Shown here: in pieces, positions 52,451-63,713 of the stretch
Position numbering within the stretch: the stretch's first letter is position 1
Layout of the letters: each line of letters starts with the position of its first letter
Assembly (NCBI GenBank): GCA_947311845.1
Contig: CAMZMU010000111.1
Coordinates: forward strand, 23,907,023-23,971,022
Reading direction: 5' to 3'
Source: Poa pratensis
Taxonomy: Eukaryota; Streptophyta; Magnoliopsida; Poales; Poaceae
DNA: 64,000 nucleotides
Position numbers and translations under genes: made by a program
Notes under the pieces: model-generated
Database searches by the model: none
Seen by the model: the letters and a program-made list of their open reading frames with translations, nothing else
What the model was told of the DNA's origin: nothing

Positions 52451-52584
52451 TTTAGGCGAGCTCCATCAAGCTTTTCACTATGGTACGCGATGGGCCTACC
52501 GTTTTGCATAAGAACACCACCAATTCCCAACCCGCTCGCATCACATTCAATTTCAAAAGTTTTCGAAAAATCCGGAAGGGCGAG
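52451..52584 (-). repeat. 134-bp duplicate of element B's pol flank inside element C
   Basis: Identical in reading to 35320-35453, including the GCGAG target copy that precedes the LTR. It encodes the same RNase H start ([20 protein letters not shown]). It replaces the expected primer-binding site between C's internal region and its 5' LTR. Confidence 0.93.
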
Positions 52585-55500
52585 TGTGGCACCCCGATCC
52601 AGATGATCGAGTCACCCCATATACCAGTCCCAGAAACACTGGCTATATGACAGCTTGGTAAACAAAGGCATAACCAAATTTATTCATATGGCTTCGAACT
52701 CGAACCGATACAACATATTACATTCACGGGGTGAGGCTCCCGCTCTTGCGCAACGGCGCACACAACAGTATGTACATTATTTTTCTAACATCAGCCTCAA
52801 GCGGTAGTGGCAGCGGAAACATAGACGGTAGCGTAGCGACAACGGGCTTTACTCCACAGGGTTCTGCCTGGAATACGGGTTCCTAGTTCTCATAGAGCGG
52901 GTACTCGGCGACAGGTTCAGCAGGGTCTGGCCACATGAAAAGCCAGGTAAGTACTTTGACGTACTTGCAAGACATCAGCCCAAAACAAGCAAGGTCTACC
53001 TATATGGCATGGCATGATTCAGAAAGTAGCATGGCATGAGGTCGGTTGCAAGGATGAGTCCAAGCTTAACGGTTGGACATAACTTACCTACTTACCTTAG
53101 TAGGGGTGTTTTCACGTTATCGAGTGAGATCACGTTTCTCACTCAACAACTTATAACCACAACGAGGCTACCAAGCCCCTAGCCAACTCTGGCTTAAACA
53201 ACAACTTTCCGAGTCCTTAGCCAACTCTGGCCTGACTCACAACAATTCCGGTGTTCGCTGGTTTCAACTTAATTAATTCTCCAAGTTCGACTGGACTGAC
53301 CCCTAGTGTGACTTGACCCAAACAACATCCCATAACCTGGGGACAAGGCTAGAATCTAGATTTACACTCTCGAGAGGTTGCAACGTTTATCCACATGCTG
53401 AAGTCTAGGCTTGCACCGCCGGTACCAAAGTACTAGAACCAATCACGGCGACAGCACAAACCCACACTTCCACAACCGTTATCCTACCCGGACACTCCCT
53501 GTATAGCCACCGACATAACTCTACGTCTTATGAAGAAGTGAATCCGGCACGTCCCCAACTGATGAGCGATGCCTAGCTCCGGAACCTTCACAAGCCTAGC
53601 CCCGACCACAAAGGTAACCGACTAGACTTGCCAAAAGGGTGGCGTCAAAGGAGGCCTGATAAGATACTTAGTCATGGTCCGCCCACGTGAACGACGCGTG
53701 GTTGTGCGAGGTGTTTGGTGAGTGGCACTAAGTGACTCAATCTAGTCGAGGGAGGTGATTATCTTCTTAGTCAAATTTCTTACTTCAGTTTCCATCAAAG
53801 CAAGCAGCACACGCAAGGCATATAACAACAACATAATACTTGCATGAATAAACATAACCATAATAACAATAATAACAACAATGACAATAATAACAATAAC
53901 AGTAATAACAATAATACCATAATAACAATAATAGCATAATATTTCCCCCACTTCCATGACTGAGGCGGGAGACCCGGCCATTGCCCCGGAAGTGTGAGTG
54001 TTACCGTAAAAGAATAACCGAAAGGCACTCATAAAAGTGAGAGAGCATCCATTCCACTCGAGGGTTACCCTGACGTGGTGTCAGCAATCTCGGCAAAAGA
54101 ACCACGGAAAAGTCAGCTCCCCAGCGTCGCAGTCCGGTTGGTCTATGCCAACCATATTTGACGGGGGGACAAGGCAACTAACGCTTTTGGCGAATGCCCC
54201 CGACACCGAGGATCATAAGACGACATTCGTCCGCTCCTCACCTCGGCGAAGAGGAAAGAACCAAACAAAGCCCCGCAAAAATGCGAGACGCACAGTGGTA
54301 ATAATTCCCCCATTCCTTGACTGAGGTGGTAGAACCGACCATTGCCCCGAGAAAGTGAGTGTTGCACAGATAAGCAATATAAGGGGTGCAATAACATAAC
54401 ATGCGGTATGACATGTGAGATGCAACAGATACTAATTCAACAGACGAAATATTTCTAAGTCGACCAAGTTTGTAATTGGGTTGGTGGCTTGCCTTCAGGT
54501 TCAGGGGTAACTCCTAATCCGTCGGAGAGGTTTGAATCTATTCAAAACGAGACGAACATGCATCATAATCAATCCTAGGGTATTTAAATAAGAGCAAAAT
54601 CAACTATCTCCAAATAAATCTTTTCTGGTTCCATTGGAAAGAGAAAAATCAAACTAAGCCAACAAAATTGGTTTCATATTTTTCTGACTATTATTCAAAG
54701 AGATATTGCTATTTGAATCTAGGTTTAAAATCTGCCCTTTTATTTAAAAGAAATAAAACCGAAAAACGGTTGGATAATGTTTAAAGATCTGACCAGTGGG
54801 GCCCACTGGTCAGTGACTCATGGTTCAACCGAACCGTTATGCCGCGGGAAAAACAGAGGGGGCGGCGCTTCCGTCGCCGGCGTAACTCCGGCGAGGGCGT
54901 GCGGCCAGGGGAGGGCGAGCTAGGGAAAGAGGAGGGGCTCGGGAGGCTCACCGTGCACCAGGGCGTCACGGCGGCGAGGTTTCGAACTGCGGCGAGGTTC
55001 TGGGTGGAGATCCCACCGTCTCCCACGGCGCCGGCGTCGGGCCGTGGATGATTCCCACGATTCCGAGCACGGATCACCACGGTGAGCACGGCATTGGCTT
55101 CGCCATGGTCTGGGGAGGCTACGGGTGGAGTTAATCGACGAACGGAGCCCCTCTGGCGATGAATTGTCCACGGCCGTGGCGGCTAGGGCAACCTCGTCGC
55201 CGGAGTTGCGGTGCTCGTCGAGCTACGATTGGAGCAGGGGAGGGCAGTGGGGAGGCTGGGAGGTGGATGCGGTGCTCAGCAGTCGAGGGGGTGGGGTTTT
55301 ATAGTGCTCCCGTGCCGCGGCCGGAGTTAATGGCACGGCGAGGTGTCGCCACGGCGTGAGAAGGGCGGTGGCGGGGCGTTGCGATGCCGGTGGCACAGGA
55401 GGAGCACGAGGAAATGCGGCGGCGACGGACCGGTCCGAGCGGCGCGAAAGGCGCTGACAGGAGGGCCCGGCGGCGCTGTGCCGTGCGGCGCGTCGCGTAG

Positions 55501-56399
55501 CGCTTGGCGCTTGCGCGCGGCCGCCGTCCGCGCTTCCTCCGGTGACGCGTGGTGGCCAGAAGGTGCAGGGAGAGGAGGGGAACGTGCTGGCGAGGGTTGG
55601 GGTGCGGGGAACGCTGAACGGCGACGACCATATCAGGGCGGCGCCGCCTGTCACGGGGATGCCGGCGGTGACCGCCGTTCTGGCTATGCCAGAAGCGGCA
55701 TCACCACCTTACTCTCAGTTCACAACTCCAAATGAGATGGGGTTTTCACCTACGTGTGCCAAATTCAATTTCCTACAACTTTTGTGACTACACTTTTTGC
55801 AAATTTGAAACTTGGTCCGACTAGAATTTGAGAAAAACAGCACTGGCCAGAAATGGAAATTTAATATTTGGGGTGGTAGATGGTGTTGGGTGGCCTGGCC
55901 CTTTTGTCCTGAGGTAGGAGTGATGAATTTGAGCCTATCCATGCCTTGGTTTCATCTAGGAGAATTAGTTTGGCTAGGTTTTAAAAAGATTTGAGAAAAG
56001 GGGCAGAACACAAAAAGATTTGTGGAGAGAAAATTTCCAAGTCATGGCACCACATTTTTGTATAAAAGTGATCCACATCAACTAGGGAGTGTCCCCTAAT
56101 TTTTGCAGAATTTTTGGAGACATTAAAATAGGGGTTCCTTTGTAAGGTCAATTAAAAGGGCATTTTTCAAAAAGGAAAAAGAATTTCCCAAATAATTATT
56201 TATCCAGGGATAAAATCACAAATGGAAGTACCAAGTGGGAGGAGAATTACATGCACAAGATCCCACTTGATTTGTCATGTTTGCAAGGTTCAGGAATTCA
56301 AAAGGATTTTCCAGAGGTTTAAAAATCCAAATGCAATTTAAATCAGAGAATAATGCACTTTGGAAATTTTTTAAAAAGGCCAAAATTCAGGGTGTTACA
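52585..56399 (-). repeat. 5' LTR of element C (empty site for CACTA-1)
   Basis: This 3815-bp LTR lacks CACTA-1. The uninterrupted target is at about 55104-55120. It is followed by GCGAG at 56400-56404 and then element B's reverse transcriptase. Confidence 0.92.
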
Positions 56400-57640
56400 G
56401 CGAGGAGTGGTGCTTGGGTTAACAACCTTTTGAGCTCATTGAAAGCAAAATCTTGCGCATGTCCCCAAACGAAAGGTACATTCTTCTTTGTAAGTTTATG
56501 TAGGGGACAAGCAATGGAGGAAAAATCTTTATGAAACGACGATAGAAGCCGGCAAAACCAAGAAAACGTCTCAACTCCTCAAGGGATAAAGGAAAAGGCC
56601 AAGTACGAATGGCTTGAATCTTTGCATCATCAACTTCAACCCCATCGGACGAGACAACGAAACCCAAGAAGACAAGTTTGTTGGTGGCAAAAGTGCACTT
56701 AGAGAGATTGGCATAGAGTTTCTTTTACGAAGAACCAACAAAACTTGCGACACATGTGAGGCATGCTCTTCCAACGACTTGCTATAAATGAGAATGTCAT
56801 CGAAGTAAACCACAACAAATTTACCAATGAAAGGACGCAAAACATGATTCATGAGGCGCATAAAGGTGGAGGGAGCGTTGGAAAGGCCAAAAGGCATGAC
56901 AAGCCATTCATAGAGACCAAGTTTGGTCTTGAAGGCGGTCTTCCATTCATCACCCTCACACATGCGTATTTGATGGTACCCACTCTTAAGATCAATTTTC
57001 GAAAAGATAGAGGAACCGCAAAGCTCATCAAGCATATCATCTAAACGAGGGATAGGATGGCGATACCGCACGGTTATGGCGTTGATGGGGCGACAATCCA
57101 TGCATAGGCGAAGAGTGTTGTCGTGCTTGGGCACCAAGATGACGGGCACGGCACACGGACTCAAGCTCTCGCGGATGTGTCCCATGGCGAGGAGTTCTTG
57201 GATTTGGCGCTCAATCTCCTTGGTCTCCTCGGGGTTGGTGCGGTACGGTGCGCGGTTCGGTAGCGGCGCCGGGTACAAGGTCGATGCGGCGCTCGATGCC
57301 GCGAAGAGGAGGAAGTCCCGGTGGCACCTCTTGAGGGAAGACATCTTCAAATTCCTGCAAAAGAGACATCAAAGGAGGAGGAAGGTTTGTGAAATCGTTA
57401 GTCTTAGAAACTTCACCCTTGCATATGAGCACATAGTGAAGGGTGGATGGGTTTTCACTCAATTCCCTCATCTCTCTTTTGGTGGCAAATAAAGCAAGTA
57501 TGGTGGGAACTCTCTTTGAAGTGTCACTCGTATTTGGCTTGTGGCTCTCACTCACTTTTGGTGGATCTCCTCTCACCACTCTTCTCACTTGAAGAACCCT
57601 CTTGTTGTGCACGAGCAATAGTCTTGGCGTTGTCGGCAAT
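56400..57640 (-). pseudogene. Element B reverse transcriptase region (frameshifted)
   Basis: Reading down from 57640: a connector ([20 protein letters not shown]), then the RT fingers and palm ([53 protein letters not shown] with the catalytic DD near 56800). The thumb follows (FLGFAGFYRRFI near 56550). The correct frame changes at about 57590, 57270, 56725 and 56525, so at least four small indels break it. It stops at element C's target site and resumes at 35453 with RNase H. Confidence 0.88.
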
Positions 57641-58081
57641 CACTTGACTTGGAGTCATGGGACGGAGGACGTAGGTCTTGTCGTTGCTCTTGAAACTATA
57701 GTAGTTAGTCCTTCCATCATGCATAGCACCCTTGTCAAATTGCCATGGACGGCCAAGAAGTAGGTGACACACGGACATAGGTATAACATCACAATCAACC
57801 GTATCTTCATAAGCGCCAATCTTGAAGGACACTTGCACCATGTGTTGTATCTTGACGGCGCCGGAATCACTCAACCATTGGACATGGTATGGGTGTGGAT
57901 GCTTCATGTACTTCAAGTTGAGCTTCTCACAAAGCTCCTTGCTCGCAAGATTGTGGCAACTTCCACCATCGATGATGACCTTGATGGATCTCCCATTGAT
58001 GCCCGCTCGTGTGTGAAACAAGTTGCATCTTTGGTTTTCTTCAACATGGACATTGGTGGTCAAAGTTCTTGTCACAACCAA
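57548..58081 (-). CDS. Element B aspartic protease
   Basis: This 177-residue segment contains VIIDGGSCHNLASKELCEKL, the chromovirus-type protease active site, and VCHLLLGRPWQFDKG. It runs into an out-of-frame tail and stop where the connector to RT shifts frame near 57590. The preceding gag frame overlaps by ten bases. In the family gag, protease and RT form one polyprotein. Confidence 0.85.
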   Translation of the reverse strand: MVVTRTLTTNVHVEENQRCNLFHTRAGINGRSIKVIIDGGSCHNLASKELCEKLNLKYMKHPHPYHVQWLSDSGAVKIQHMVQVSFKIGAYEDTVDCDVIPMSVCHLLLGRPWQFDKGAMHDGRTNYYSFKSNDKTYVLRPMTPSQVIADNAKTIARAQQEGSSSEKSGERRSTKSE

Positions 58082-58983
58082 GGAAGGGCTCTTGTCACCA
58101 TCACAAAGTATCTCATTGGGTCTTCTTGCTCACTTTGCATTGCGGCAACTTTGGCATTGTACTCATCTTCACTCATAGACTCATACTCTCCGGCGTCGTT
58201 GATGATCATGACCTTCTTGTTGGTGCACTCAAAGGACTTGTGCCCTTGTCCTCCGCACTTGTAGCATTGCAAGAGTCTTGTGGCGGACGAGGATCCTTGA
58301 GGTGCATTACTAGACGAAGGCGTCTTCTTGACGAATGGAGGTGCTTGAGTGGTGGGTGTAGAAGCTCTTGTCGTTCCTTTAGCTGGAGGAGTAGCTTGAG
58401 TCGGGGTAGGTGTTGATGAGGATGGCTTGTTGGCGAAGAATGCCTTTGTCTTGTTGTATTTGAGCTCTTCAAGCACGTGACGCTCGGCCTTTGTAGCTTG
58501 ATGCACTAGCTCAACCAACGAGGCATATGGTTGGAACTCCACGATCTTCTTGATGGGATAGTTGAGGCCGTTCATGAAGCGAGCCATGGATTGCTCTTCA
58601 TACTCGTTGACATTGGCTCTCATCATGGAGATCTCCATCTCCTTATAGTACTCATCAACGGACTTCAAGCCTTGCTTCAATTCTTGCAACTTCTTGTACA
58701 AATCGCGAGTGTAGTGGCTTGGCACGAAGCGCTTGTGCATTGCCTCCTTCATTGCCACCCAAGTGTTGATTGGTTCTTGGTGGTTGGCGATGCGTGCATC
58801 TTGGAGTTGTTCCCACCATAAGAGAGCATAGTCCTCAAACTCCATGGAGGCTAAGGCAACCTTCATGTTGTCAGAGAAGCGTTGCACGCGGAAGATCTTG
58901 TCAACTTTAAGCACCCATGAGAAGTAGTCTTCCGGGTCACTCTTGCCGAAGAACTTGGGTATGTCGAAGCGCACATTAGTCAA
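58072..58983 (-). CDS. Element B gag core and nucleocapsid
   Basis: 303 residues: capsid core (VRFDIPKFFGKSDPEDYFSW, LLWWEQLQDARIA, FVPSHYTRDLYKKLQELKQG), a Thr/Pro-rich linker, and one CCHC knuckle CYKCGGQGHKSFEC. It is out of frame with the N-terminal gag segment upstream (59043-59915). Confidence 0.88.
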   Translation of the reverse strand: MTNVRFDIPKFFGKSDPEDYFSWVLKVDKIFRVQRFSDNMKVALASMEFEDYALLWWEQLQDARIANHQEPINTWVAMKEAMHKRFVPSHYTRDLYKKLQELKQGLKSVDEYYKEMEISMMRANVNEYEEQSMARFMNGLNYPIKKIVEFQPYASLVELVHQATKAERHVLEELKYNKTKAFFANKPSSSTPTPTQATPPAKGTTRASTPTTQAPPFVKKTPSSSNAPQGSSSATRLLQCYKCGGQGHKSFECTNKKVMIINDAGEYESMSEDEYNAKVAAMQSEQEDPMRYFVMVTRALPWL

Positions 58984-59042
58984 GTCATCATAGGTGTCGC
59001 GATGGGCACCACGTGGGAATGCACGTCCACGTCTCCTTTGGT

Positions 59043-59915
59043 TTAGGCCATCACCATTATGTTGGCTTGACTCGTTATCGCTTGACTCGGACGGTGATGT
59101 TGGGGAGGATCATGTGGAAGTTCTTGACGAGGACGAGGAACATTGCGAGGATGGTTCTCTTGTTGAGGCGCGGGTTGTTCGTCAATGTTCGCATTGCCAT
59201 GATTTCGATTGCGTGGTCTTGGAGGGTGACGGGGATGACGTCCTTGCTCATCAAAATCATTCGCACCCGGGACGCCATTGCCATTAGCAAATGGGTCATG
59301 ATGAGCACGGTGTTGCGGTGGTGGTGACGGTATGCGTTCATGACGTTCACCATTTTGTTGAGGTTGCTCGAGATGCGCATTGGCATTGTTCACGTTTTGA
59401 TGAGGTCGATCATGAGTGTCGTTCCTTGGGTCTTGTGGACGTTCTTGTGGCGCATTGGCATTGTTCACATGCGGCGAAGGAGGATGGTTTCCATCATGGT
59501 GAAGTCCATCACGGGCGTCGGGCCTTGGAACTTCTTGGTGTGGTTGTTGAGGTTGTTCGGGGCGACGGCCATGACGTCCATGATTCGAGTTCGACGATCT
59601 TGAGTGACTTCTTGTATGACTTGAGCGTGACGAAGAAGAAGATTGACGACGGCCAAGATTGTTGATGGCTTCGGTCATCCGCTCCATGGTCGCATTAATT
59701 TCATTGAAGCTAGCATCATGAGCTTGAAGACGGCGCTCATAGCAGCCTAAGCCATCACGGACAAGGTGTCGAAGACCGACGAACTCGGATTGGGTGACAT
59801 AGCCATGATCACCTCGTGGACCACCGTGGATCTCCTCGCCCGAGCTTACACTTTCGGTTGTACTTCCCCTAAACATCTTCACAAGATCAAGTGAGATATG
59901 GTAAAGAAAGAACAA
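59043..59915 (-). CDS. Element B gag N-terminal region
   Basis: 290 residues beginning near MFRGSTTESVSSGEEIHGG. There is a short predicted helix (FNEINATMERMTEAINNLGR), a Ser/Arg-rich patch, then a His/Pro/Asn/Gln-rich low-complexity region with recurring VNNANA motifs. A frameshift near 59040 separates it from the capsid core at 58983. Confidence 0.7.
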   Translation of the reverse strand: MFFLYHISLDLVKMFRGSTTESVSSGEEIHGGPRGDHGYVTQSEFVGLRHLVRDGLGCYERRLQAHDASFNEINATMERMTEAINNLGRRQSSSSSRSSHTRSHSRSSNSNHGRHGRRPEQPQQPHQEVPRPDARDGLHHDGNHPPSPHVNNANAPQERPQDPRNDTHDRPHQNVNNANAHLEQPQQNGERHERIPSPPPQHRAHHDPFANGNGVPGANDFDEQGRHPRHPPRPRNRNHGNANIDEQPAPQQENHPRNVPRPRQELPHDPPQHHRPSQAITSQANIMVMA

Positions 59916-61044
59916 AGGACAAACTATATCTCAAGAATAAGGGACTTGAGAGAAGGAAATCCGGTTCTAACACCCACACACACACTTATGAGGATAGGTA
60001 GGTATGAAGTGGCAACGGGAAATCAAGCAAACTCGGCGAAAAGCATATTGTTCAAGGTAGTGAAAATCCACAATGACCAAATCACCAAGGAACACCAACC
60101 ACAAAGTACAAGGAAACACACACAAAAGCGAAATAATGAGGTTGTGCGACCAAAGGGCGAGCAGTCGAAGACGAAATGAACCTAGCGAAGACTACGTGCT
60201 CAATTGTCAACACAACGCACGAGGGACGCTAGTTCAATTGCTTGAGTGGGCAACGGATTTGCACAAGTGTCGGACCCTCACACTCACTTTGGCGGTTCAA
60301 CTTTGTCGCAACCTACAAGGAATGGTTCTTGGCACCACTTGATTCTTTTTCTTTTCTTTTTCTCTCTTTTTTTTTGATTTTTGCTTTTGACGATGATTCC
60401 TTCAACTTTTGCTAGTGCCAAGACCTCTATTCGAAACACACTCGCCGATACTTTGAGACACTCACTCGGAACAACACAAGTGCAATGCCCGCAATATAAA
60501 CGAACTAGTCCGATAGGTCAAGATACGCAAAAGGAAGAAGGGCTCACAACTGATCACTATGATGGGAAAGGTGTCGAGTCCTTGGCGGCGTCGTCGCTTG
60601 GCGTTGCGGAAGCTTATCGATGTCGTAGACGGAGAGTACACACCAGCGAAGGACCCAAACAACAAAGAGGAAATGCCAAAACGAACAGAGGAAAGTAGAC
60701 AAAATTTCAGAAAAATTGACCCAGATTTGGTCAGGGCGGTAGTACCGCCGTCCCAAGCGGTAGTACCGCTGGGACTGAGCCTGCACGATTTTGGGCGAAA
60801 ATTGGCTCCAAGAAATCCTCGAATCCGTGGGAAATTGGCAAAATTGAGGCTAAGGAACGCAAACAAGGGTGGAGGTGGTCCTAAAGCAACAGATCTGTGG
60901 ACCAAAACTACCAAAAACTCAGCAAATCGACCAAATTGCTCGAATCCAAAATGGCTATTTTTGGTGGAAATTTTCAATTTCTCAAGAACAAGAAAAATTT
61001 GGGGAAATCGGTGGAAACACAAGTCAAATCCGTGGCAACCTAGA
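59916..61044 (-). other. Element B leader
   Basis: Untranslated leader between the primer-binding site and gag. It contains a T/C-rich run at about 60348-60385 and two further GCGGTAGTACCGC copies at 60735-60770. No sustained ORF of its own. Confidence 0.65.
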
Positions 61045-61056
61045 GCTCTGATACCA
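61045..61056 (-). other. Element B primer-binding site (tRNA-iMet)
   Basis: The minus strand reads TGGTATCAGAGC, two bases from the 5' LTR at 61059. Confidence 0.88.
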
Positions 61057-61058
61057 TA

Positions 61059-62133
61059 TGGTGAAGGCTAGGCTTCATGGGTGGCCCGATCTTCACGGAT
61101 TTGAGGCGGGAGAGATGAAGAACACGAAGAACAAGGAAGAACACAAGACACAAAAAGGGGAAAACAAGTAAACACACAAGATAACTAGCAAGACGCACTG
61201 TGGCAAGATTCAATTGGACACAATTCCCCAAGGGCAGCCCCCAATTCCCCTCTCCCAAGTACACCTTACTCTAAGGATTGTTTGTCCTCTTGGTCAATCC
61301 TACCAAGCCAACCAAGTCACTTCAAGAGGAAGGATTGGCAAGTACAAAGTACATGAGGAAGTTCATCTCCACAAGCGGAGGCCTTGGTTCATCTCCCGGA
61401 GGAGGCCTTGAGTCATCTCCCGGAGGAGGCCATGGATCATCTCCCGGAGGAGGAAGGAGACACGTGGAAAGAAGGAGTCTAGCTCTACTTTAGTTTCCAA
61501 ATCAAGTCTAACCCTAGATCTTGATGGGAAACCTCTTTATATAGTGTTGACTTCGAAGGGGTAGGTGGGGGAGGTTAGTTGGGCCTCCAACCCGTGCTGG
61601 CTCCCGCAGCAGCGGTAGTACCGCTGTCGCCAGCGGTAGTACCGTTGGTGCGGGTCTGGTACGCGTCAGGCTCGGTGCGGGCGGTAGTACCGCTCGCCCG
61701 AGCGGTAGTGTCGCACATGGTCGCAGACGGAGGTTCTGGGCGGAAGGACGGGCGGTAGTACCGCTGGAGCTGAGGGGCGGTAGTACCGCTAGGGCCGGCG
61801 GTACTAAAGCACATAGTCGCAGAAGGGGTCTTCTGGCGGCAGTGCGGGCGGTAGTACCGCCCGGTCTCTGTTTCTTCTCCTTGGCCATCTTCTTGAGCAT
61901 CTTCTTGGCCATCTTCCGGAGCATCTCCTTGGTCATCTTCTCCATCACCTTGGGGATCGTTATCAACGTGGTTCCTGAGTACGCATAGAGTATCCGAATG
62001 ACATAGCAACCCATTCAACGAGGTGTCGAGGTCACACATAGTTAGGAGTGAATTCACCTTAGCATGTATAGCTTTGACCCTTGCTCGTGTCATTGGGCCA
62101 CTTGGTGTAGACGCCGTAGGCGGGGCTACATCA
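61059..62133 (-). repeat. 5' LTR of element B
   Basis: This 1075-bp LTR carries eight GCGGTAGTACCGC-like units, one more than the partner. The extra 21 bp is at about 61620-61645. A TATATAAAG box lies on the minus strand near 61535-61543. Target duplication TCTGG follows at 62134-62138. Confidence 0.94.
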
Positions 62134-62138
62134 TCTGG

Positions 62139-62291
62139 TGTATGGGACCCTGTCGCGGCTGCGTGGGGAATTCTGGAGTGTCGAAAATGACCAACCAGTT
62201 GGATATTTCCTCCCCCGCATGGGCCCGAGCCTCCTGGTCACTCCCCTACCCTGATCCAGATCCTGAGGCCTGGTGTCCGGACGTAGCCGTG
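62139..62291. other. Host sliver right of element B
   Basis: Continuation of the host DNA seen at 32622-32721. It is interrupted at 62292 by the next LTR. No protein family was recognised. Confidence 0.55.
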
Positions 62292-63713
62292 TGATAGCCA
62301 TAGGCTCCTACAGATGGAATCATTAGTACATAAGAAATACGCAATCACAGTACTTTGCCCCAACGAAACAGTGAGGTTGTCAATCTCACCGGCTTGCTGA
62401 AAACAAAGGATTAAACGTCTCGTGTGGAAATGAGTATTAAGTTGCAGCGAATGAAAAAGGAACAGTTTGCAGTTTGTGGTTTAATCAATGTAAAGGAATT
62501 GGACCGGGGTCCACAGTTCACTAGTGGTGTCTCTCCATAAAGATATCTAACATGTTGGGTAAAAAATTACAGCTGGGCAATTGACAAATAGTGAGCGCAT
62601 GACAATGCATATACATGGCATGATGATTACTATGATATTTAATTGGGCATTACGACAAATACATAGACCGTTATCCAACTGCGTCTATGACTAATAATCC
62701 ACCGCCGGGTTGTCATCCGAGTCCCCCGTTGGTATTAAGTTGCAAGCAACGGATAATCGCATTAAGTAAAGTGCGTAATGTAAACAAACACATATGCCCG
62801 TGGACATAGCATCGTTAGGTTATCCCTAGTGGCAACAGCACATCCACAACCTTAGAACTTTCTGTCACTGTCCCAGATTAATGGAGGCATGAACCCACTA
62901 TCTAGCATAAATACTCCTCTTGGAGTCACAAGCATCTACTTGGCCAAAGCATCTACTAGCAACGGAGAGCATGCAAGATCATAAATAACATAGGGCATAG
63001 ATTGATAATCAACTTGACATAATATTCAATATTCATCGGATCCCAGCAAACACAACATGTAGCATTACAATAATATGATCTTGATCATGTAGGGCAGCTC
63101 ACAAGATCTAAACATGATGGCACAAATAGGAGAGACAACCATCTAGCTACTGCTATGGACCCGTAGTCCAAGGATGAACTACTCACGCATCACCGGAGGC
63201 AGGCATGGCGATGTAGAAGCCTCCGGTGACGATTCCCCTCTCCGGCAGGGTGCCGGGAAGAGGTTCTGAACCCTCCCGAGCTAGGGTTGACGGCGGCGGC
63301 GTCTCTGGAACTTTTCGTGGATATGGCTCAGGTTTAGGGTTTTTTCTCGGGGGAATAAGTAGGCGAAAGGGCGGCTGGCGAGCCCCGTGGGGCCCACACC
63401 GTAGGGGCGGCCAAGGGGGCCCGCGCCCTCATGGCGTGTGGGGCCCCTGTGGCTCCTCTCGTTCTTCTTTGCTCCTCTGGTGTTCTGGAAAAATAGGGAT
63501 CCTGAAGTTTCGTCCAATTCCGAGAATATTTCCAGACTAGCTTTTCTGGAATACAAAAACAGCAGAAAACAGGAACTGGCACTTCGGCATCTTGTTAATA
63601 GGTTAGTCCCAAAAAATGTATAAAAGTGATATAAAGTAGATGCAAAACATGTAGCAATTGGTATAAAACAAGCATGGAACATCAAAAATTATAGATACGT
63701 TGGAGACGTATCA
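62292..63713 (-). repeat. 3' LTR of a Sabrina-like gypsy element
   Basis: On the minus strand the LTR starts TGATACGTCTCCAACGTATC (63713 down) and ends GGCTATCA (62292). The wording, including the AATTGGACCGGGGTCCACAG block, matches what I know of a very common wheat/barley Sabrina-type LTR. A GC-rich stretch (63220-63470) is typical of its middle. The internal region continues to the right, beyond the window. Confidence 0.78.

Larger units (their letters stand above)
35454..56399 (-). mobile_element. Element C: Tekay-like gypsy with chromodomain, rearranged 5' end
   Basis: LTRs of about 3.8 kb lie at 35454-41401 (with CACTA-1) and 52585-56399. The perfect target duplication GCGAG is at 35449-35453 and 56400-56404. 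The LTR starts TGTGGCACCCCGATCC and ends GGGTGTTACA. On the minus strand: gag (51732 down), protease (about 50520), element D insertion, then reverse transcriptase, RNase H, integrase and chromodomain (44250-41414). The PPT at the 3' LTR is clear. The primer-binding site is missing: between the internal region and the 5' LTR lies a 134-bp copy of the element-B target flank (52451-52584). Confidence 0.9.
32722..62133 (-). mobile_element. Element B: gypsy chromovirus, split by element C
   Basis: LTRs at 32722-33775 and 61059-62133 are flanked by the perfect target duplication TCTGG (32717-32721, 62134-62138). On the minus strand the LTR begins TGATGTAGCC and ends TTCACCA. The tRNA-iMet primer site is at 61045-61056. 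Running from 61 kb downward: leader, two gag frames, protease, reverse transcriptase (to 56400), then element C, then RNase H and integrase (35453-33768). The domain order and the GGSCHNL-type protease indicate a chromovirus; a CRM-like placement is tentative. The LTRs differ by about six substitutions and one 21-bp indel, yet the coding region has several frameshifts. Confidence 0.92.

Noticed and set aside
52009..52530. 173-residue minus-strand ORF with RNase H start
   Set aside because: It is a chimera of the duplicated element-B flank and the element-C leader, not a natural protein.
60348..60385. T/C-rich run as a polypyrimidine regulatory element
   Set aside because: It is simple sequence in an untranslated leader with no supporting partner motif.
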